Shown here in pieces: positions 36,263 to 45,085 of a stretch of DNA of 64,000 nt. Both the position numbers and the translations under genes were made by a program. The stretch is from NCBI RefSeq assembly GCF_951230155.1, contig NZ_CATNVD010000010.1, positions 100,841 through 164,840 on the forward strand, read 5' to 3'. How positions within the stretch are numbered: the stretch's first letter is position 1; each line of letters starts with the position of its first letter. The notes beneath the pieces are model-generated. The model had not been told where the DNA came from and did no database searches. It saw only the letters and a program-made list of their open reading frames with translations. The DNA is from Parablautia sp. Marseille-Q6255 (GTDB lineage Bacteria; Bacillota; Clostridia; Lachnospirales; Lachnospiraceae).

Positions 36263-37837
36263 ATGAACGAAAACTATACAAATGAATCAGGCTTTGATGA
36301 GCTTGAAGAGCGCAGAAGGGCGCGCAGGCAAAAGCGCAGACGTCAGGTCGCACTGCAGCGCGCAGCTTTTTTTCTTGGACTGATCATCCTGGCTGCGGGA
36401 GTCGGCTTTGCAGCCTTTACGATCTCACGCAAAAACTCCGGCCAAGGCCAGCTAAGTGCCGGAAATGGCAGTACGGGATCTGGCGGTACAGCAGTATCTA
36501 CGGAAGCGCCCAGGCAGACAGAGGCGCCCACGCCTCAGACACAGGAGACTGCTGCCGCACCTGCCGAGCCTTCCACGGAAAACGCATCGGATGCTTCCAG
36601 CGGTTCTGTCCTGGAGCAGGCGAGATATCTGGCAGCCGGCTATGACTATGACGGAGCGATCGAGCTCTTAAAAACCGTTCCCTCCTATGAATCAGACCCG
36701 GAGATCTCTGCCGCGATCAGTGAATTCGAAACAGCGAAGGCCTCCTGCGTGGCGGTCGATGTGACCACAGTTCCGCACATTTTCTACCACTCGCTGATCA
36801 ATGATACGGACCGCGCATTTAACGTTTCTGTACTGGGACAGGGACAGGTTGATGGTATGAATGCGTGGATGACGACTATAGAAGAGTTTGACAAGATCAC
36901 CCAGACCATGTATGACAACGGTTACGTCTTTGTCCGTCTGCGCGATCTTGTGGTAGAAAGCACAGACGCAAACGGCAATGTCACCTTTTCCCCGAATACG
37001 AACCTGATGCTTCCACCGGATAAAAAGGCGGTCGTGCTCTCTATTGATGATCTGAGCTACTACCATTCCTATGAAGCAGCCGGATATCCGGAAAAGCTCG
37101 TGCTGGACGAAAATGGCGATGTAAAATGCAAATATATTTCCGCAGACGGGACAGAGCAGATCGGAGATTTTGACGTTGTTCCCCGGCTGAACACCTTCCT
37201 GGAGGAGCATCCGGACGGTGCCTATAAGGGCGCGCGCGGACTGATCGCGATGACGGGCTACAATGGCGTCTTTGGCTATCGCACAGATTCTGATTATGAA
37301 ACGCAGGAAAATCTCATGGAAGATCAGCGCAAATGGCTGGACGAGCATCCGGACTTTGACCGCCAGAAGGAGATCGAAGAGGCTACAGTCATTGCAAATG
37401 CGATCAAGGAAAGCGGCTGGGAATTTGCAAGCCATACATGGGGACATCTGAGCGTCACGAACAAAACCGTAGATGAGCTGCGCATTGATAACGAAAAATG
37501 GGTCAACAATGTCCAGAACATTGTCGGTCCGGTAGATACGATCATCTTCGCCCATGGCAACGACATCGGCGACTGGCAGGATTACAGCAGTGACAATGAA
37601 AAGTTCCAGTATTTCAAAAATGCAGGCTACAACTTCTTCTGCAACGTAGATGGCTCCGTGCCGTACTGGGTACAGATCCGTGATAATTATGTCCGTCAGG
37701 GCCGGATCAACCTCGATGGATATATGCTGTATCAGGCAAGTCAGGGCGCGACGACTGTGCTCGACAATATGTTTACCGCATCTCAGGTGTTTGATTCCAG
37801 ACGCCCCACTCCCGTTGTTGCAAACGGTGAGGGCTGA
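36263..37837 (+). CDS. Membrane-anchored NodB-type polysaccharide deacetylase
   Basis: A 524-residue protein. A basic cytoplasmic start (RRRARRQKRRRQ) leads into one transmembrane helix at about residues 33-53, then a Ser/Thr/Glu/Pro linker to residue 115 and a short helical (TPR-like) segment. The deacetylase domain shows VVLSIDDLSYYHS, in place of the usual TFDDG, and the metal motif FASHTWGH, with TIIFAHGNDIGDW later. The enzyme would act on the outer face on peptidoglycan or other glycans. Its ribosome-binding site is AAAGGGGAG. The weakened motif 1 still keeps both aspartates. Confidence 0.88.
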   Translation: MNENYTNESGFDELEERRRARRQKRRRQVALQRAAFFLGLIILAAGVGFAAFTISRKNSGQGQLSAGNGSTGSGGTAVSTEAPRQTEAPTPQTQETAAAPAEPSTENASDASSGSVLEQARYLAAGYDYDGAIELLKTVPSYESDPEISAAISEFETAKASCVAVDVTTVPHIFYHSLINDTDRAFNVSVLGQGQVDGMNAWMTTIEEFDKITQTMYDNGYVFVRLRDLVVESTDANGNVTFSPNTNLMLPPDKKAVVLSIDDLSYYHSYEAAGYPEKLVLDENGDVKCKYISADGTEQIGDFDVVPRLNTFLEEHPDGAYKGARGLIAMTGYNGVFGYRTDSDYETQENLMEDQRKWLDEHPDFDRQKEIEEATVIANAIKESGWEFASHTWGHLSVTNKTVDELRIDNEKWVNNVQNIVGPVDTIIFAHGNDIGDWQDYSSDNEKFQYFKNAGYNFFCNVDGSVPYWVQIRDNYVRQGRINLDGYMLYQASQGATTVLDNMFTASQVFDSRRPTPVVANGEG

Positions 37838-37868
37838 TCCTTAAAATAAAAATACAGGAATAAAAATA

Positions 37869-37951
37869 AAAACCTCCGGGCATTCTGTTCTTATCCGGTA
37901 CTGTATCTGACACAGATATGGATACCGCTATGGAACCGAAACGGAGGTTTT
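37869..37951 (+). promoter_or_regulatory. Structured leader sequestering the spoVAF ribosome-binding site
   Basis: AAAACCTCCG (37869-37878) is complementary to CGGAGGTTTT (37942-37951), which contains the spoVAF Shine-Dalgarno. Inside lie CGGTA/TACCG and a perfect TATCTG-ACA-CAGATA hairpin. The outer stem is followed by TATTTT, so it can also act as terminator for the upstream gene. The pairing is seen; switching or regulation is inference. Confidence 0.6.
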
Positions 37952-37956
37952 ATTTT

Positions 37957-39318
37957 ATGTCTGATCTATTACACATTGGCAAAACAATCTTTGAGAACCG
38001 GGAACGGCTCGCAGACATCCTTCCCATCAAAGAAAGCTTTGACCTGATCCAGCGCGACATCCTGATCGGAAACAGGCAGTCGTCCTTTTATTTTATCGAC
38101 GGTATGATAAAAGATGAAGTCATGCTCAAGCTCATGGACTCCATTATGAAGGTACAGGAGGCAGACATGCCCCCTGATGCTACTGCTTTCTCCCAAAAAA
38201 ATATTCCCTATGTAGAGGTGGATATTCTGGGGGACTACGATCAGGTCCTGCGTAATGTCCTCTCCGGCGTGCTCGTTCTGTTCATAGACGGATATTCCGC
38301 CGGTATTGCGATCGACTGCCGCACATACCCGGCAAGAAGCGTGGATGAGCCTGACAAGGATAAGTCCCTGCGCGGCTCAAAAGACGGATTTGTCGAGACA
38401 GTCGTCTTTGATACGGCGCTGATCCGCCGGAGGATCCGCGATCCGCATCTTGTCATGGAAATGCTGGAGGTTGGCAGCTCTTCCCGCTCCGACGTCGTGC
38501 TTTGCTATATGAAGAACCTTGTAAATCCAGATCTGCTTGATAACGTAAGATCCAAAATCGAAGCAGTCCGTACGACAGACCTCTGCATGAACCAGCAAAG
38601 TCTCGCAGAAGCGCTGATCGGCACGAGGTGGTATAATCCTTTTCCCAAATTTAAGTTTTCTGAGCGTCCCGATACAGCGGCTGCCTGTATCATGGAAGGA
38701 AAGGTAGCGATCCTTGTGGACAATTCCCCCGCCGCGATGATCCTCCCAACCTCTGTTTTGGATATGATCGAGGAAGCAAATGATTATTATTTCCCGGCAT
38801 GGACCTCTGTATACCTTAAAATCTCACGCGTCCTGATCCTGCTGCTGACTGTTTTTCTGACCCCGGTTTTTCTGCTGCTGATGAACAATCCGCAGTGGAT
38901 CCCTGCTTCATTCGAATTTATCGCAGTCAAGGATGTCGTAAATATCCCTCTGGTTTATCAGCTTTTGATCCTCGAGCTTGCCATTGACGGGCTGCGGCTT
39001 GCTGCGCTCAATACGCCGAATATGCTCAGTACACCGCTCAGTGTATTTGCCGGTCTTGTACTTGGCGAGTTCGCCGTCCGATCCGGCTGGTTCAACGCAG
39101 AGGTCATGCTTTACATGGCGTTCGTCTCTATCGCCAACTATACACAGCCAAACTTTGAGCTCGGATACGCTGTGAAATTTATGCGCATGATCCTGCTCGT
39201 ATTAACAGCAGTCTTTGACTGGGTCGGTTTTCTCGCAGGCTGCGCCCTGCTGTTTCTGCTGCTCTTTACAAACAGAACACTCTCCGGCAGAAACTATATG
39301 AATGTAAAGTTGAACTAG
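37957..39318 (+). CDS. spoVAF: GerA/SpoVAF-family spore protein
   Basis: A 453-residue GerA-family protein. The soluble N-terminal half contains the family segments NRQSSFYFIDGMIKDEVM and FDTALIRRRIRDPHLVMEMLEVGSSSRSDVVLCYM, and the C-terminal half has four to five transmembrane helices from ISRVLILLLTVFLTPVFLLLM onward. SpoVAF proteins sit in the spore inner membrane and assist dipicolinic-acid release and germination. ATG 37957 has GGAGG 9 nt upstream. It stands alone, without other spoVA genes, between a deacetylase gene and a terminator array. It is the clearest sign that the organism makes endospores. Confidence 0.88.
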   Translation: MSDLLHIGKTIFENRERLADILPIKESFDLIQRDILIGNRQSSFYFIDGMIKDEVMLKLMDSIMKVQEADMPPDATAFSQKNIPYVEVDILGDYDQVLRNVLSGVLVLFIDGYSAGIAIDCRTYPARSVDEPDKDKSLRGSKDGFVETVVFDTALIRRRIRDPHLVMEMLEVGSSSRSDVVLCYMKNLVNPDLLDNVRSKIEAVRTTDLCMNQQSLAEALIGTRWYNPFPKFKFSERPDTAAACIMEGKVAILVDNSPAAMILPTSVLDMIEEANDYYFPAWTSVYLKISRVLILLLTVFLTPVFLLLMNNPQWIPASFEFIAVKDVVNIPLVYQLLILELAIDGLRLAALNTPNMLSTPLSVFAGLVLGEFAVRSGWFNAEVMLYMAFVSIANYTQPNFELGYAVKFMRMILLVLTAVFDWVGFLAGCALLFLLLFTNRTLSGRNYMNVKLN

Positions 39319-39325
39319 ACCTTTC

Positions 39326-39372
39326 GCTGCTTCGCAGCTCTGTCTGTGGCTGGATGGGCGTCCCGCCCATCC
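39326..39372. repeat. Two tandem hairpins between spoVAF and nrdB
   Basis: GCTGC-TTC-GCAGC (39326-39338) is followed by GGATGGGCG (39352-39360) paired with CGCCCATCC (39364-39372) around a TCC triloop. They precede the long terminator at 39374. The first hairpin starts 7 nt after the spoVAF stop. Confidence 0.75.
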
Positions 39373-39373
39373 T

Positions 39374-39435
39374 AAAAAAGGAGCGGCGCATCCCTCTCCC
39401 AGATAAATCTGGTCGGGATGCGCCGCTCCTTTTTT
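39374..39435. terminator. Strong bidirectional terminator between spoVAF and nrdB
   Basis: A 21-bp perfect stem joins 39374-39394 (six A then GGAGCGGCGCATCCC) to 39415-39435 (GGGATGCGCCGCTCC then T-run). A/T runs on both sides allow termination of both convergent transcripts. Confidence 0.95.
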
Positions 39436-39452
39436 TGCATGGCTGGCCTGTT

Positions 39453-40514
39453 TTACAAGTCATCGATCAGGGCGGTGGATTTTGCATAGGCTGTTGAGCG
39501 CGCCTCGAAGAAGTCTGTTTTGACGAGGTTTGCATTGGAATACTGGGATACCCATCGCATGGACTCTGGCTCTTTTTCGCAGTCTGGATAGAGTATCTCG
39601 TATCCGAGGCTTGTCCACCGCTGATTGCCGAGATACTGGATGTAGTCGGTTATCATCTGACGGTTGAGCCCTGCTATGTCGTCTCCGATCACGTAATGTC
39701 CCCATGCGATTTCCTGACGCACACCTTCTTTTAGCAGCTCCCGCATGGCTGCTACGGTCTGCTCGTCGAAAAGCTCCGGCTCTTCTTTGCGCAGCTCTGT
39801 GATGATGTTGCGGAACAGCCACAGGTGGGTATTCTCATCACGGTTGATATAGCGGATCTCCTGTGCTGATCCTGGCATTTTTCCGTTTCTGGAGAGGTTA
39901 TAGAAAAACATAAATCCAGAATAAAAGTAAATGCCCTCCAGTATATAATTTGCCATCAGCACCCGGAAAAGTGTCCTGGCATCTTTCTTTTTCTGAAACT
40001 CATTGTAGCAGTCTCCGATAAAGGTATTTCTCCGCAGCAGATGTTCATCGGTCTTCCACTGATACAAGATCTCCATCCGCTCCTCCGGGGAACAAATGGT
40101 ATCCAGCATATAGGAGTATGACTGCGAATGTACACACTCCTGAAAGGTCTGTATATTCAGACAGAGGTTCACCTCGTTTGCCGTAATGTATTCTCCGATG
40201 TTCGGAAGATTTGCTGTCTGGATCGAATCCAGAAAGACAAGAAAGGAGAGGATCTTATCGTATGCCTCCCTCTCTGCCTTCGGAAGCTTCGGGTAGTCCT
40301 TCATATCCTGTGAAAGATTGATCTCTTCCGGTATCCAGAAATTATTCATCGCCTGGCGGTACCAGTCCGATGTCCAGTGATATTTTAAATTATTATAATC
40401 ATTCAGATTCGTCGTATTGCCGCCGATCATGCGCCTGCTCCTCACATCCGTATCTCCTCCCGGATTAAAAAGCGGCTTGCGCACCAGCTGTCCGTTTTTT
40501 TCCCATTCCTGCAT
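39453..40514 (-). CDS. nrdB: Class Ia-type ribonucleotide reductase, beta (radical) subunit
   Basis: A 353-residue R2 protein. The di-metal ligands are all visible: D96 (FLVFLDSIQ), E126 and H129 (QECVHSQSY), E193 (ILEGIYF), E227 and H230 (NRDENTH). The radical tyrosine is Y133 in VHSQSY, so this is a tyrosyl-radical type rather than a tyrosine-less class Ic. It generates the radical for NrdA in aerobic dNTP synthesis. The C-terminal tail ending STALIDDL would dock on NrdA. It lies 73 nt after nrdA. Confidence 0.95.
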   Translation of the reverse strand: MQEWEKNGQLVRKPLFNPGGDTDVRSRRMIGGNTTNLNDYNNLKYHWTSDWYRQAMNNFWIPEEINLSQDMKDYPKLPKAEREAYDKILSFLVFLDSIQTANLPNIGEYITANEVNLCLNIQTFQECVHSQSYSYMLDTICSPEERMEILYQWKTDEHLLRRNTFIGDCYNEFQKKKDARTLFRVLMANYILEGIYFYSGFMFFYNLSRNGKMPGSAQEIRYINRDENTHLWLFRNIITELRKEEPELFDEQTVAAMRELLKEGVRQEIAWGHYVIGDDIAGLNRQMITDYIQYLGNQRWTSLGYEILYPDCEKEPESMRWVSQYSNANLVKTDFFEARSTAYAKSTALIDDL

Positions 40515-40587
40515 GTTTTTCCTCCCTTACTATCATGAACCTTTCTCGTTTTCTGCGACACACGCTCCGCGTTTTATATCCTGCCCT

Positions 40588-43116
40588 TTAGGAAGAGCAG
40601 GATTCACATTCTTCGACCTCCAGGGATCTGGAACGCACATAGTAGACCGTCTTGACTCCACATTCCCATGCTTTTAGATAGAGGTTGAGTACCTGGCGCA
40701 TCGTGTATTCGTTCGTAATGTAAAAATTCATGGACTGTGCCTGATCAATATGACGCTGCCGCACGCCGCATGCGCGTATGGACCAGTTCTGATCAATATG
40801 GTGTGCATTTGTATAATACCAATACGTCTGCGGAGAAAGCTCCGGGGCTACTCTTGGCAGCATGGAACCCTTCTTTTCTTCTATAAAATATTTATTCATA
40901 ACAGGATCTATCCCTGCTGTGGTCCCTGCAATGATCGAGGTCGAGCTTGTCGGAGCGATCGCCAGAAGATAGGCATTTCTCATTCCCTGCTCATGCACCT
41001 TCCTTCTCAGTCTCTGCCATGCCTCTGAGACATAATCACGTTTTTCAAAGTAGGCTCCGCTTTCCCAGTCTGATCCGGCAAAACAGCTATAGCAGCCCTT
41101 CTCTTTCGCATAATCGCTGCTTGCTTCGATAGCCGCATAATTAATTGTCTCAAACAGGTCGTCAACAAAGTCCAGGTGCTCCTGCGAATGCCATTTGATC
41201 CTGTTTTTGGCAAGCATATGATGATAACCGCTGACGCCAAGCCCAATGGAACGGTATTTGTGATTGGTGATCTTTGCATATGGAAGCGGATAAAAATTCA
41301 GGTCGATCACATTATCAAGCGCGCGTACCACCGTGCGCACTATCTGACGCATATACGCTTTATCCTCCACCGGCAGCTTTCCAAGTGACAGAGAAGCCAG
41401 ATTGCATACGACAAATTCACCTGTCTTCGTCGTATTTACCACAACGGTATCTCCCTCCTGCGTCTCTACTTCCGTGCTTACCGTAGAGATCGGGGCCATA
41501 TTCTGCGCGATCTCTGTACAGAGGTTGGAGCAGTAGATCATACCCGTATGCGGATTTGGATTCGCACGATTGACGATATCTCTGTTAAAGGTGAACGGTG
41601 CTCCTGTCTCTACGACAGATTTAATAATCAGGCGCACCAGATCCTTTAAGCCGATCGTACGCTTTGTGATCCTCGCATCCCGAACGCACTCCCAGTATTT
41701 TTTCTCCCACTCTTCCCCGTAGCAGTCCTCCAGGCTGTATCCCTTGACGGTCAGAATCTCATGCGGACACATGAGATACCAGTCCTGATCAAGATTTTCC
41801 TGCACCATCCTCCAGAACAGATCCGGGTAGCAGACAGCCGGAAATACATCATGCGCTTTCATGCGCTCATCTCCATTATTGGTACGGATCTGAAGAAACT
41901 CCGGAAGATCCCGGTGCCATACGTCAAGATACACTGCCACTGCTCCTGACCGGACGCCAAGCTGATCGACTGCCACTGCCGTATCATTTACAATGCGCAG
42001 CCAGCGGATCACGCCGCCTGCCGCTCCTTTAAAGCCACGGATCATACTGCCTGCCGCGCGTACCTTGCCAAAATACATCCCCATTCCGCCGCCGTATTTG
42101 CTTACCTGCGCAAAATTATCCACAGAGCGGAAAATCCCTTTCAGACTGTCCGGCACAGTATCAATGAAGCAGGAACTAAGCTGATGAAAAGGCTTTCGCG
42201 CATTAGAAAGCGTCGGTGTGGCCATCGTCACCTCGAGCTTTGAAAGCATATCATAGAACGCCCGGACCCAGGCCATCCGCCCCTCCTGCGCTTCCTTCAT
42301 GGCAAGGTGCAGCGCAATGCCAAGGAACATCTCCTGCGGACTCTCCAGCGGCACATGGTCATGTGTCAGGATCACGTAGCGCTTCAGCAAAAGATCCAGA
42401 CCGGAATAGTTCAGCAGACGATCCCGCTCCTCTGCCAGAAAGCTCTGCGCCTCGTCAATCTCCCTGCGCGTATACGCTTCTAACACATACCTGCCATACA
42501 GTCCCTCTTCACTCAGATATACAATCTTCTCCCACAGGCTGTGAAGTCCCCGCTTTTCCTCCTCCAGGCGGAGTTTTCTGTGAAACCGGAAAGACAGAAG
42601 CCATCCTGCGATCGTTTCCCACCGGGGCGCTTCCTGACTCGTAAGCTCTGTAGCTGCCTTGACCAGAGCGCCAAGCTTCTCATCCAGATCCATATCCGGT
42701 TTCAAAAATCCCAAAAACTTGCTGTTAAGTGCCAGGAGCGTATATACCTCTGCAGAAAATTCATTCTGTATATCACGCAGCAGCTCCTCAAATCCCTCCA
42801 CCGGAAACTGGCGGGCCAGCTCCTGACGGGCGCTGCGAAGCTGCGTCCTGTTCTGCCGGTACAAAATATACGCTTTTGCCTCACGGAAATACCCCTGCTC
42901 CATCAAAGTTTCCTCAACAATATCCTGTATCCGCTCTACTGAGTCCGCCCCGGTTTTGATGATTTTCTTCTCTGCTGCTAAAAAGAGAGCATCCAGGTCT
43001 TCTTCTGCGGCATCTGTACCACAGGAATCAAAGCTTTTTTTCATTGCTGCCTTTATTTTTTCTGTCCGGTACAGCTCCCGCTGTCCCGACCGCTTTATTA
43101 TAAACCGCTCTGTCAT
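40588..43116 (-). CDS. nrdA: Class Ia-type ribonucleotide reductase, alpha (catalytic) subunit
   Basis: An 842-residue protein. An ATP-cone occupies about residues 1-90 (FIIKRSGQRELYRTEKIKAAMKKSF). The active-site pieces are the redox cysteine in HQLSSCFIDTVPDS, NPHTGMIYCSNLCTEI with the radical-site NLCTE, and APTSSTSIIAGTTAGIDP. The C-terminal CESCSS carries the thioredoxin-shuttle cysteines. It reduces ribonucleoside diphosphates with NrdB. The start has AGGAGGAG upstream. Aerobic RNR in a presumed anaerobe suggests use under oxygen exposure beside an NrdD not in the window. Confidence 0.95.
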   Translation of the reverse strand: MTERFIIKRSGQRELYRTEKIKAAMKKSFDSCGTDAAEEDLDALFLAAEKKIIKTGADSVERIQDIVEETLMEQGYFREAKAYILYRQNRTQLRSARQELARQFPVEGFEELLRDIQNEFSAEVYTLLALNSKFLGFLKPDMDLDEKLGALVKAATELTSQEAPRWETIAGWLLSFRFHRKLRLEEEKRGLHSLWEKIVYLSEEGLYGRYVLEAYTRREIDEAQSFLAEERDRLLNYSGLDLLLKRYVILTHDHVPLESPQEMFLGIALHLAMKEAQEGRMAWVRAFYDMLSKLEVTMATPTLSNARKPFHQLSSCFIDTVPDSLKGIFRSVDNFAQVSKYGGGMGMYFGKVRAAGSMIRGFKGAAGGVIRWLRIVNDTAVAVDQLGVRSGAVAVYLDVWHRDLPEFLQIRTNNGDERMKAHDVFPAVCYPDLFWRMVQENLDQDWYLMCPHEILTVKGYSLEDCYGEEWEKKYWECVRDARITKRTIGLKDLVRLIIKSVVETGAPFTFNRDIVNRANPNPHTGMIYCSNLCTEIAQNMAPISTVSTEVETQEGDTVVVNTTKTGEFVVCNLASLSLGKLPVEDKAYMRQIVRTVVRALDNVIDLNFYPLPYAKITNHKYRSIGLGVSGYHHMLAKNRIKWHSQEHLDFVDDLFETINYAAIEASSDYAKEKGCYSCFAGSDWESGAYFEKRDYVSEAWQRLRRKVHEQGMRNAYLLAIAPTSSTSIIAGTTAGIDPVMNKYFIEEKKGSMLPRVAPELSPQTYWYYTNAHHIDQNWSIRACGVRQRHIDQAQSMNFYITNEYTMRQVLNLYLKAWECGVKTVYYVRSRSLEVEECESCSS

Positions 43117-43127
43117 TTCTCCTCCTC

Positions 43128-43139
43128 ACAATATATGGT
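43128..43139. promoter_or_regulatory. Possible NrdR box
   Basis: ACAATATATGGT resembles the NrdR half-palindrome pattern ACAnTATATnGT. It lies between the nrdA -10 element and the start codon. A second AT-rich candidate overlaps the -10 (43165-43176), but the centre spacing of 37 bp is not the usual 31-32, so this call is weak. Confidence 0.35.
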
Positions 43140-43170
43140 ATATTCTAAGCAAATTTCCCACTAAATCTAT

Positions 43171-43199
43171 ATTATAAAGGATGACGCCCACAAAGTAAA
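43171..43199 (-). promoter_or_regulatory. Promoter of nrdA-nrdB
   Basis: On the minus strand: TTTACT (43194-43199), a 17-bp spacer and TATAAT (43171-43176). The IS30 insertion lies just upstream of it. Confidence 0.75.
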
Positions 43200-43222
43200 C
43201 CGCTCATTTACAAAAATGATCA

Positions 43223-43237
43223 AACGATAATAACGCG
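43223..43237 (+). repeat. Left copy of the 15-bp direct repeat flanking IS30-family element
   Basis: AACGATAATAACGCG, repeated exactly at 44895-44909. It is the likely target-site duplication. The last two bases may belong to the element's inverted repeat, giving 13-15 bp. Confidence 0.85.
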
Positions 43238-43365
43238 AGAAATGTAAAAGTAACTTCCGGTTCTTCTTCGCACTTCCGGAAGCTTGTTTTTCATTAAGGC
43301 TTTATGAAAGACTTATTTCCGGTTATCCTCTTCCTGTGATGTTCATGGGAGAAAGGATGTACATA

Positions 43366-44613
43366 ATGAGAGCAAAACATTTAACCTTAGAAGAAAGAAA
43401 AATAATCCAGGAGGGCATCGAAAAGCGCTTGTCCAAAACAGCCATTGCCCGTTCCCTCCACAAAGATCCGACTACCATTGCAAAAGAAATCAAAAAGCAT
43501 AGAACCTTAAAACCACGCAACCGCTTCAATTCACCTGTCATCTGTTCAAACTTTAAACAGTGCAGCAAACCCCGTAAATACTGTTCTGAAGCCTGCCCGT
43601 CCTATGCCGAACAGTCCTGTTCCCTGCGTGACCGCTCCGTCGGCGCCTGCAACCATTGTCCGGACATCAAACACTGCCGGCTGGATCATTACTTCTACAA
43701 CGCCAGTCATGCTCACGAAGATTATCTCTTTCACCTGTCCGATTCCAGACAGGGCGTTAATCTTTCAGAGCCGCAACGTCTACTCATTGCACAAACCATT
43801 GCCCCGCTCCTCAAAAAAGGGCAGTCCCTTTATCAGATCCTTGCTAACCATCCGGAACTCTCCCTTTCGGTAAAATCCCTCTACACCTACATCGAAGGCG
43901 GCGTTTTTAAAGACTTTGGCGTTGATAACTTCTCTCTGCGCAGACAGGTTTCCATGCGCGAACGCAAAAAGCTGAAAAAACGCAGAGAGCCGGTCAACTA
44001 TGAGGGGCATAAGTTTTCAGACTATCTCGCGTTTCTTGCCGACAATCCTTCCATCCCGACAACGGAGATGGATACTCTGTACAACCAACCGCAAGGACCT
44101 TATATCCAGACCTTTTCTTTTCAGAATACCGGACTTATGATCGGATTCCTCCATCAGGAAAAAACTTCGGAATCCATGGCTTCTGCCTTAGATTTCCTTC
44201 AGGAGCTTCTCGGCATCGACTATTTCCGCCTCTTTTCCCTGATCCTCACTGACCGTGGGACAGAGTTTGAAAAAGTCTCCCTCTTTGAACAGAATCCAAA
44301 GAGCGGACAGATACGGACAAATATCTTTTATTGCGACCCACAGACACCAAGCCAGAAACCTCATGTAGAAAATAACCACAACTATGTCCGGAATATCCTT
44401 CCGAACCAGCGGAATCTCGAACACCTGACGCAGAAAGATCTGAATCTTATGTTCGATCATATCAATTCCGTTCCACGAAAGGTATTAGGCGGAAGAACTC
44501 CTTATGAGGTCTTTTCCTTCTTTTATGGGGAAACGCTGCTGCATAAGCTGGGTGTCAGACGGATCGAACCGGATTCCGTAACGCTTCAGCCGTATCTGCT
44601 GAAAATAGAATAA
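43366..44613 (+). CDS. IS30-family transposase
   Basis: A 415-residue DDE transposase. The N-terminal helix-turn-helix reads KHLTLEERKIIQEGIEKRLSKTAIARSLHKDPTTIAKEIKKH, typical of IS30. A cysteine-rich segment follows (CSNFKQCSKPRKYCSEACPSYAEQSC, then CNHCPDIKHC), probably a zinc-binding module. Catalytic acidic residues lie in TTEMDT, LILTDRGTEFE and the HVENNHNYVR glutamate region. It appears intact. The start at 43366 has GAAAGGA at 8 nt. Confidence 0.92.
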   Translation: MRAKHLTLEERKIIQEGIEKRLSKTAIARSLHKDPTTIAKEIKKHRTLKPRNRFNSPVICSNFKQCSKPRKYCSEACPSYAEQSCSLRDRSVGACNHCPDIKHCRLDHYFYNASHAHEDYLFHLSDSRQGVNLSEPQRLLIAQTIAPLLKKGQSLYQILANHPELSLSVKSLYTYIEGGVFKDFGVDNFSLRRQVSMRERKKLKKRREPVNYEGHKFSDYLAFLADNPSIPTTEMDTLYNQPQGPYIQTFSFQNTGLMIGFLHQEKTSESMASALDFLQELLGIDYFRLFSLILTDRGTEFEKVSLFEQNPKSGQIRTNIFYCDPQTPSQKPHVENNHNYVRNILPNQRNLEHLTQKDLNLMFDHINSVPRKVLGGRTPYEVFSFFYGETLLHKLGVRRIEPDSVTLQPYLLKIE

Positions 44614-44798
44614 GCCAGCCACAACCGCTGACTTATCCTTACACCATTAATTTTGCCCCTATGAACACACGTCCCATATGTATTCTTCTGGGCAACGGAA
44701 CTTTGTCTTTCACAAAAAAAGAAAAAGCTCCCTTTGCTCCGCTTTGCATGCGCAAAAAAGCGGAACTGTACTTAAAGTTTACACAAAAAAAGTCTTTT

Positions 44799-44827
44799 AG
44801 GCAAGAAAAACTTCCGTTTTCCTGCCT
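44799..44827. terminator. Hairpin in the IS30-family 3' region
   Basis: AGGCAAGAAAA (44799-44809) pairs with TTTTCCTGCCT (44817-44827) with one mismatch. It lies in the 280-bp non-coding tail of the element and may shield it from readthrough. The rest of that tail holds only subterminal repeats. Confidence 0.5.
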
Positions 44828-44934
44828 GAAAACAGAAGTTTCTCTTTCATCCGGACGTTACTTTTACAACCGGAAGTTACTTTTATAATTCACCAACGAT
44901 AATAACGCGCCAGCACAGCCTTGCGATCTGTACA

Positions 44935-44962
44935 TTGACAAAAGACCATTTTTCATGATACT
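44935..44962 (+). promoter_or_regulatory. Promoter of the M32 carboxypeptidase gene
   Basis: TTGACA (44935-44940), a 16-bp spacer and GATACT (44957-44962). It lies 26 bp beyond the right direct repeat of the IS30-family element. Confidence 0.6.
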
Positions 44963-45085
44963 CTTCCCTTATCTTCTGTATAAAATCACAGATTTTACAG
45001 ACAATACATCGCGTCAGTATCGCAGGAAAACCAGTTCACAGCCTCATAGACAGCTGCATTCTGACGCTGCAAAGGAGAACCGACT

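Larger units (their letters stand above)
43238..44894 (+). mobile_element. IS30-family insertion sequence
   Basis: About 1.66 kb with one transposase gene. The ends carry imperfect inverted repeats of about 26 bp sharing TAAAAGTAACTTCCGGTT (left 43245-43262; right as its reverse complement, 44867-44884). Extra copies of the core TAAAAGTAAC and of CTTCCGG occur subterminally and are probable transposase sites. It is flanked by a 13-15-bp direct repeat, much longer than the 2-3 bp usual for IS30. It sits between the nrdA promoter and the M32 gene promoter without breaking either. Confidence 0.88.

Noticed and set aside
36692..37555. 287-codon minus-strand open frame opposite the membrane deacetylase gene
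   Set aside because: Shadow of the NodB-type gene, with no family resemblance or ribosome-binding site.
44661..44888. 75-codon open frame in the IS30 3' region
   Set aside because: It runs through the hairpin and the terminal repeat, lacks a ribosome-binding site and is Lys-rich by composition only.
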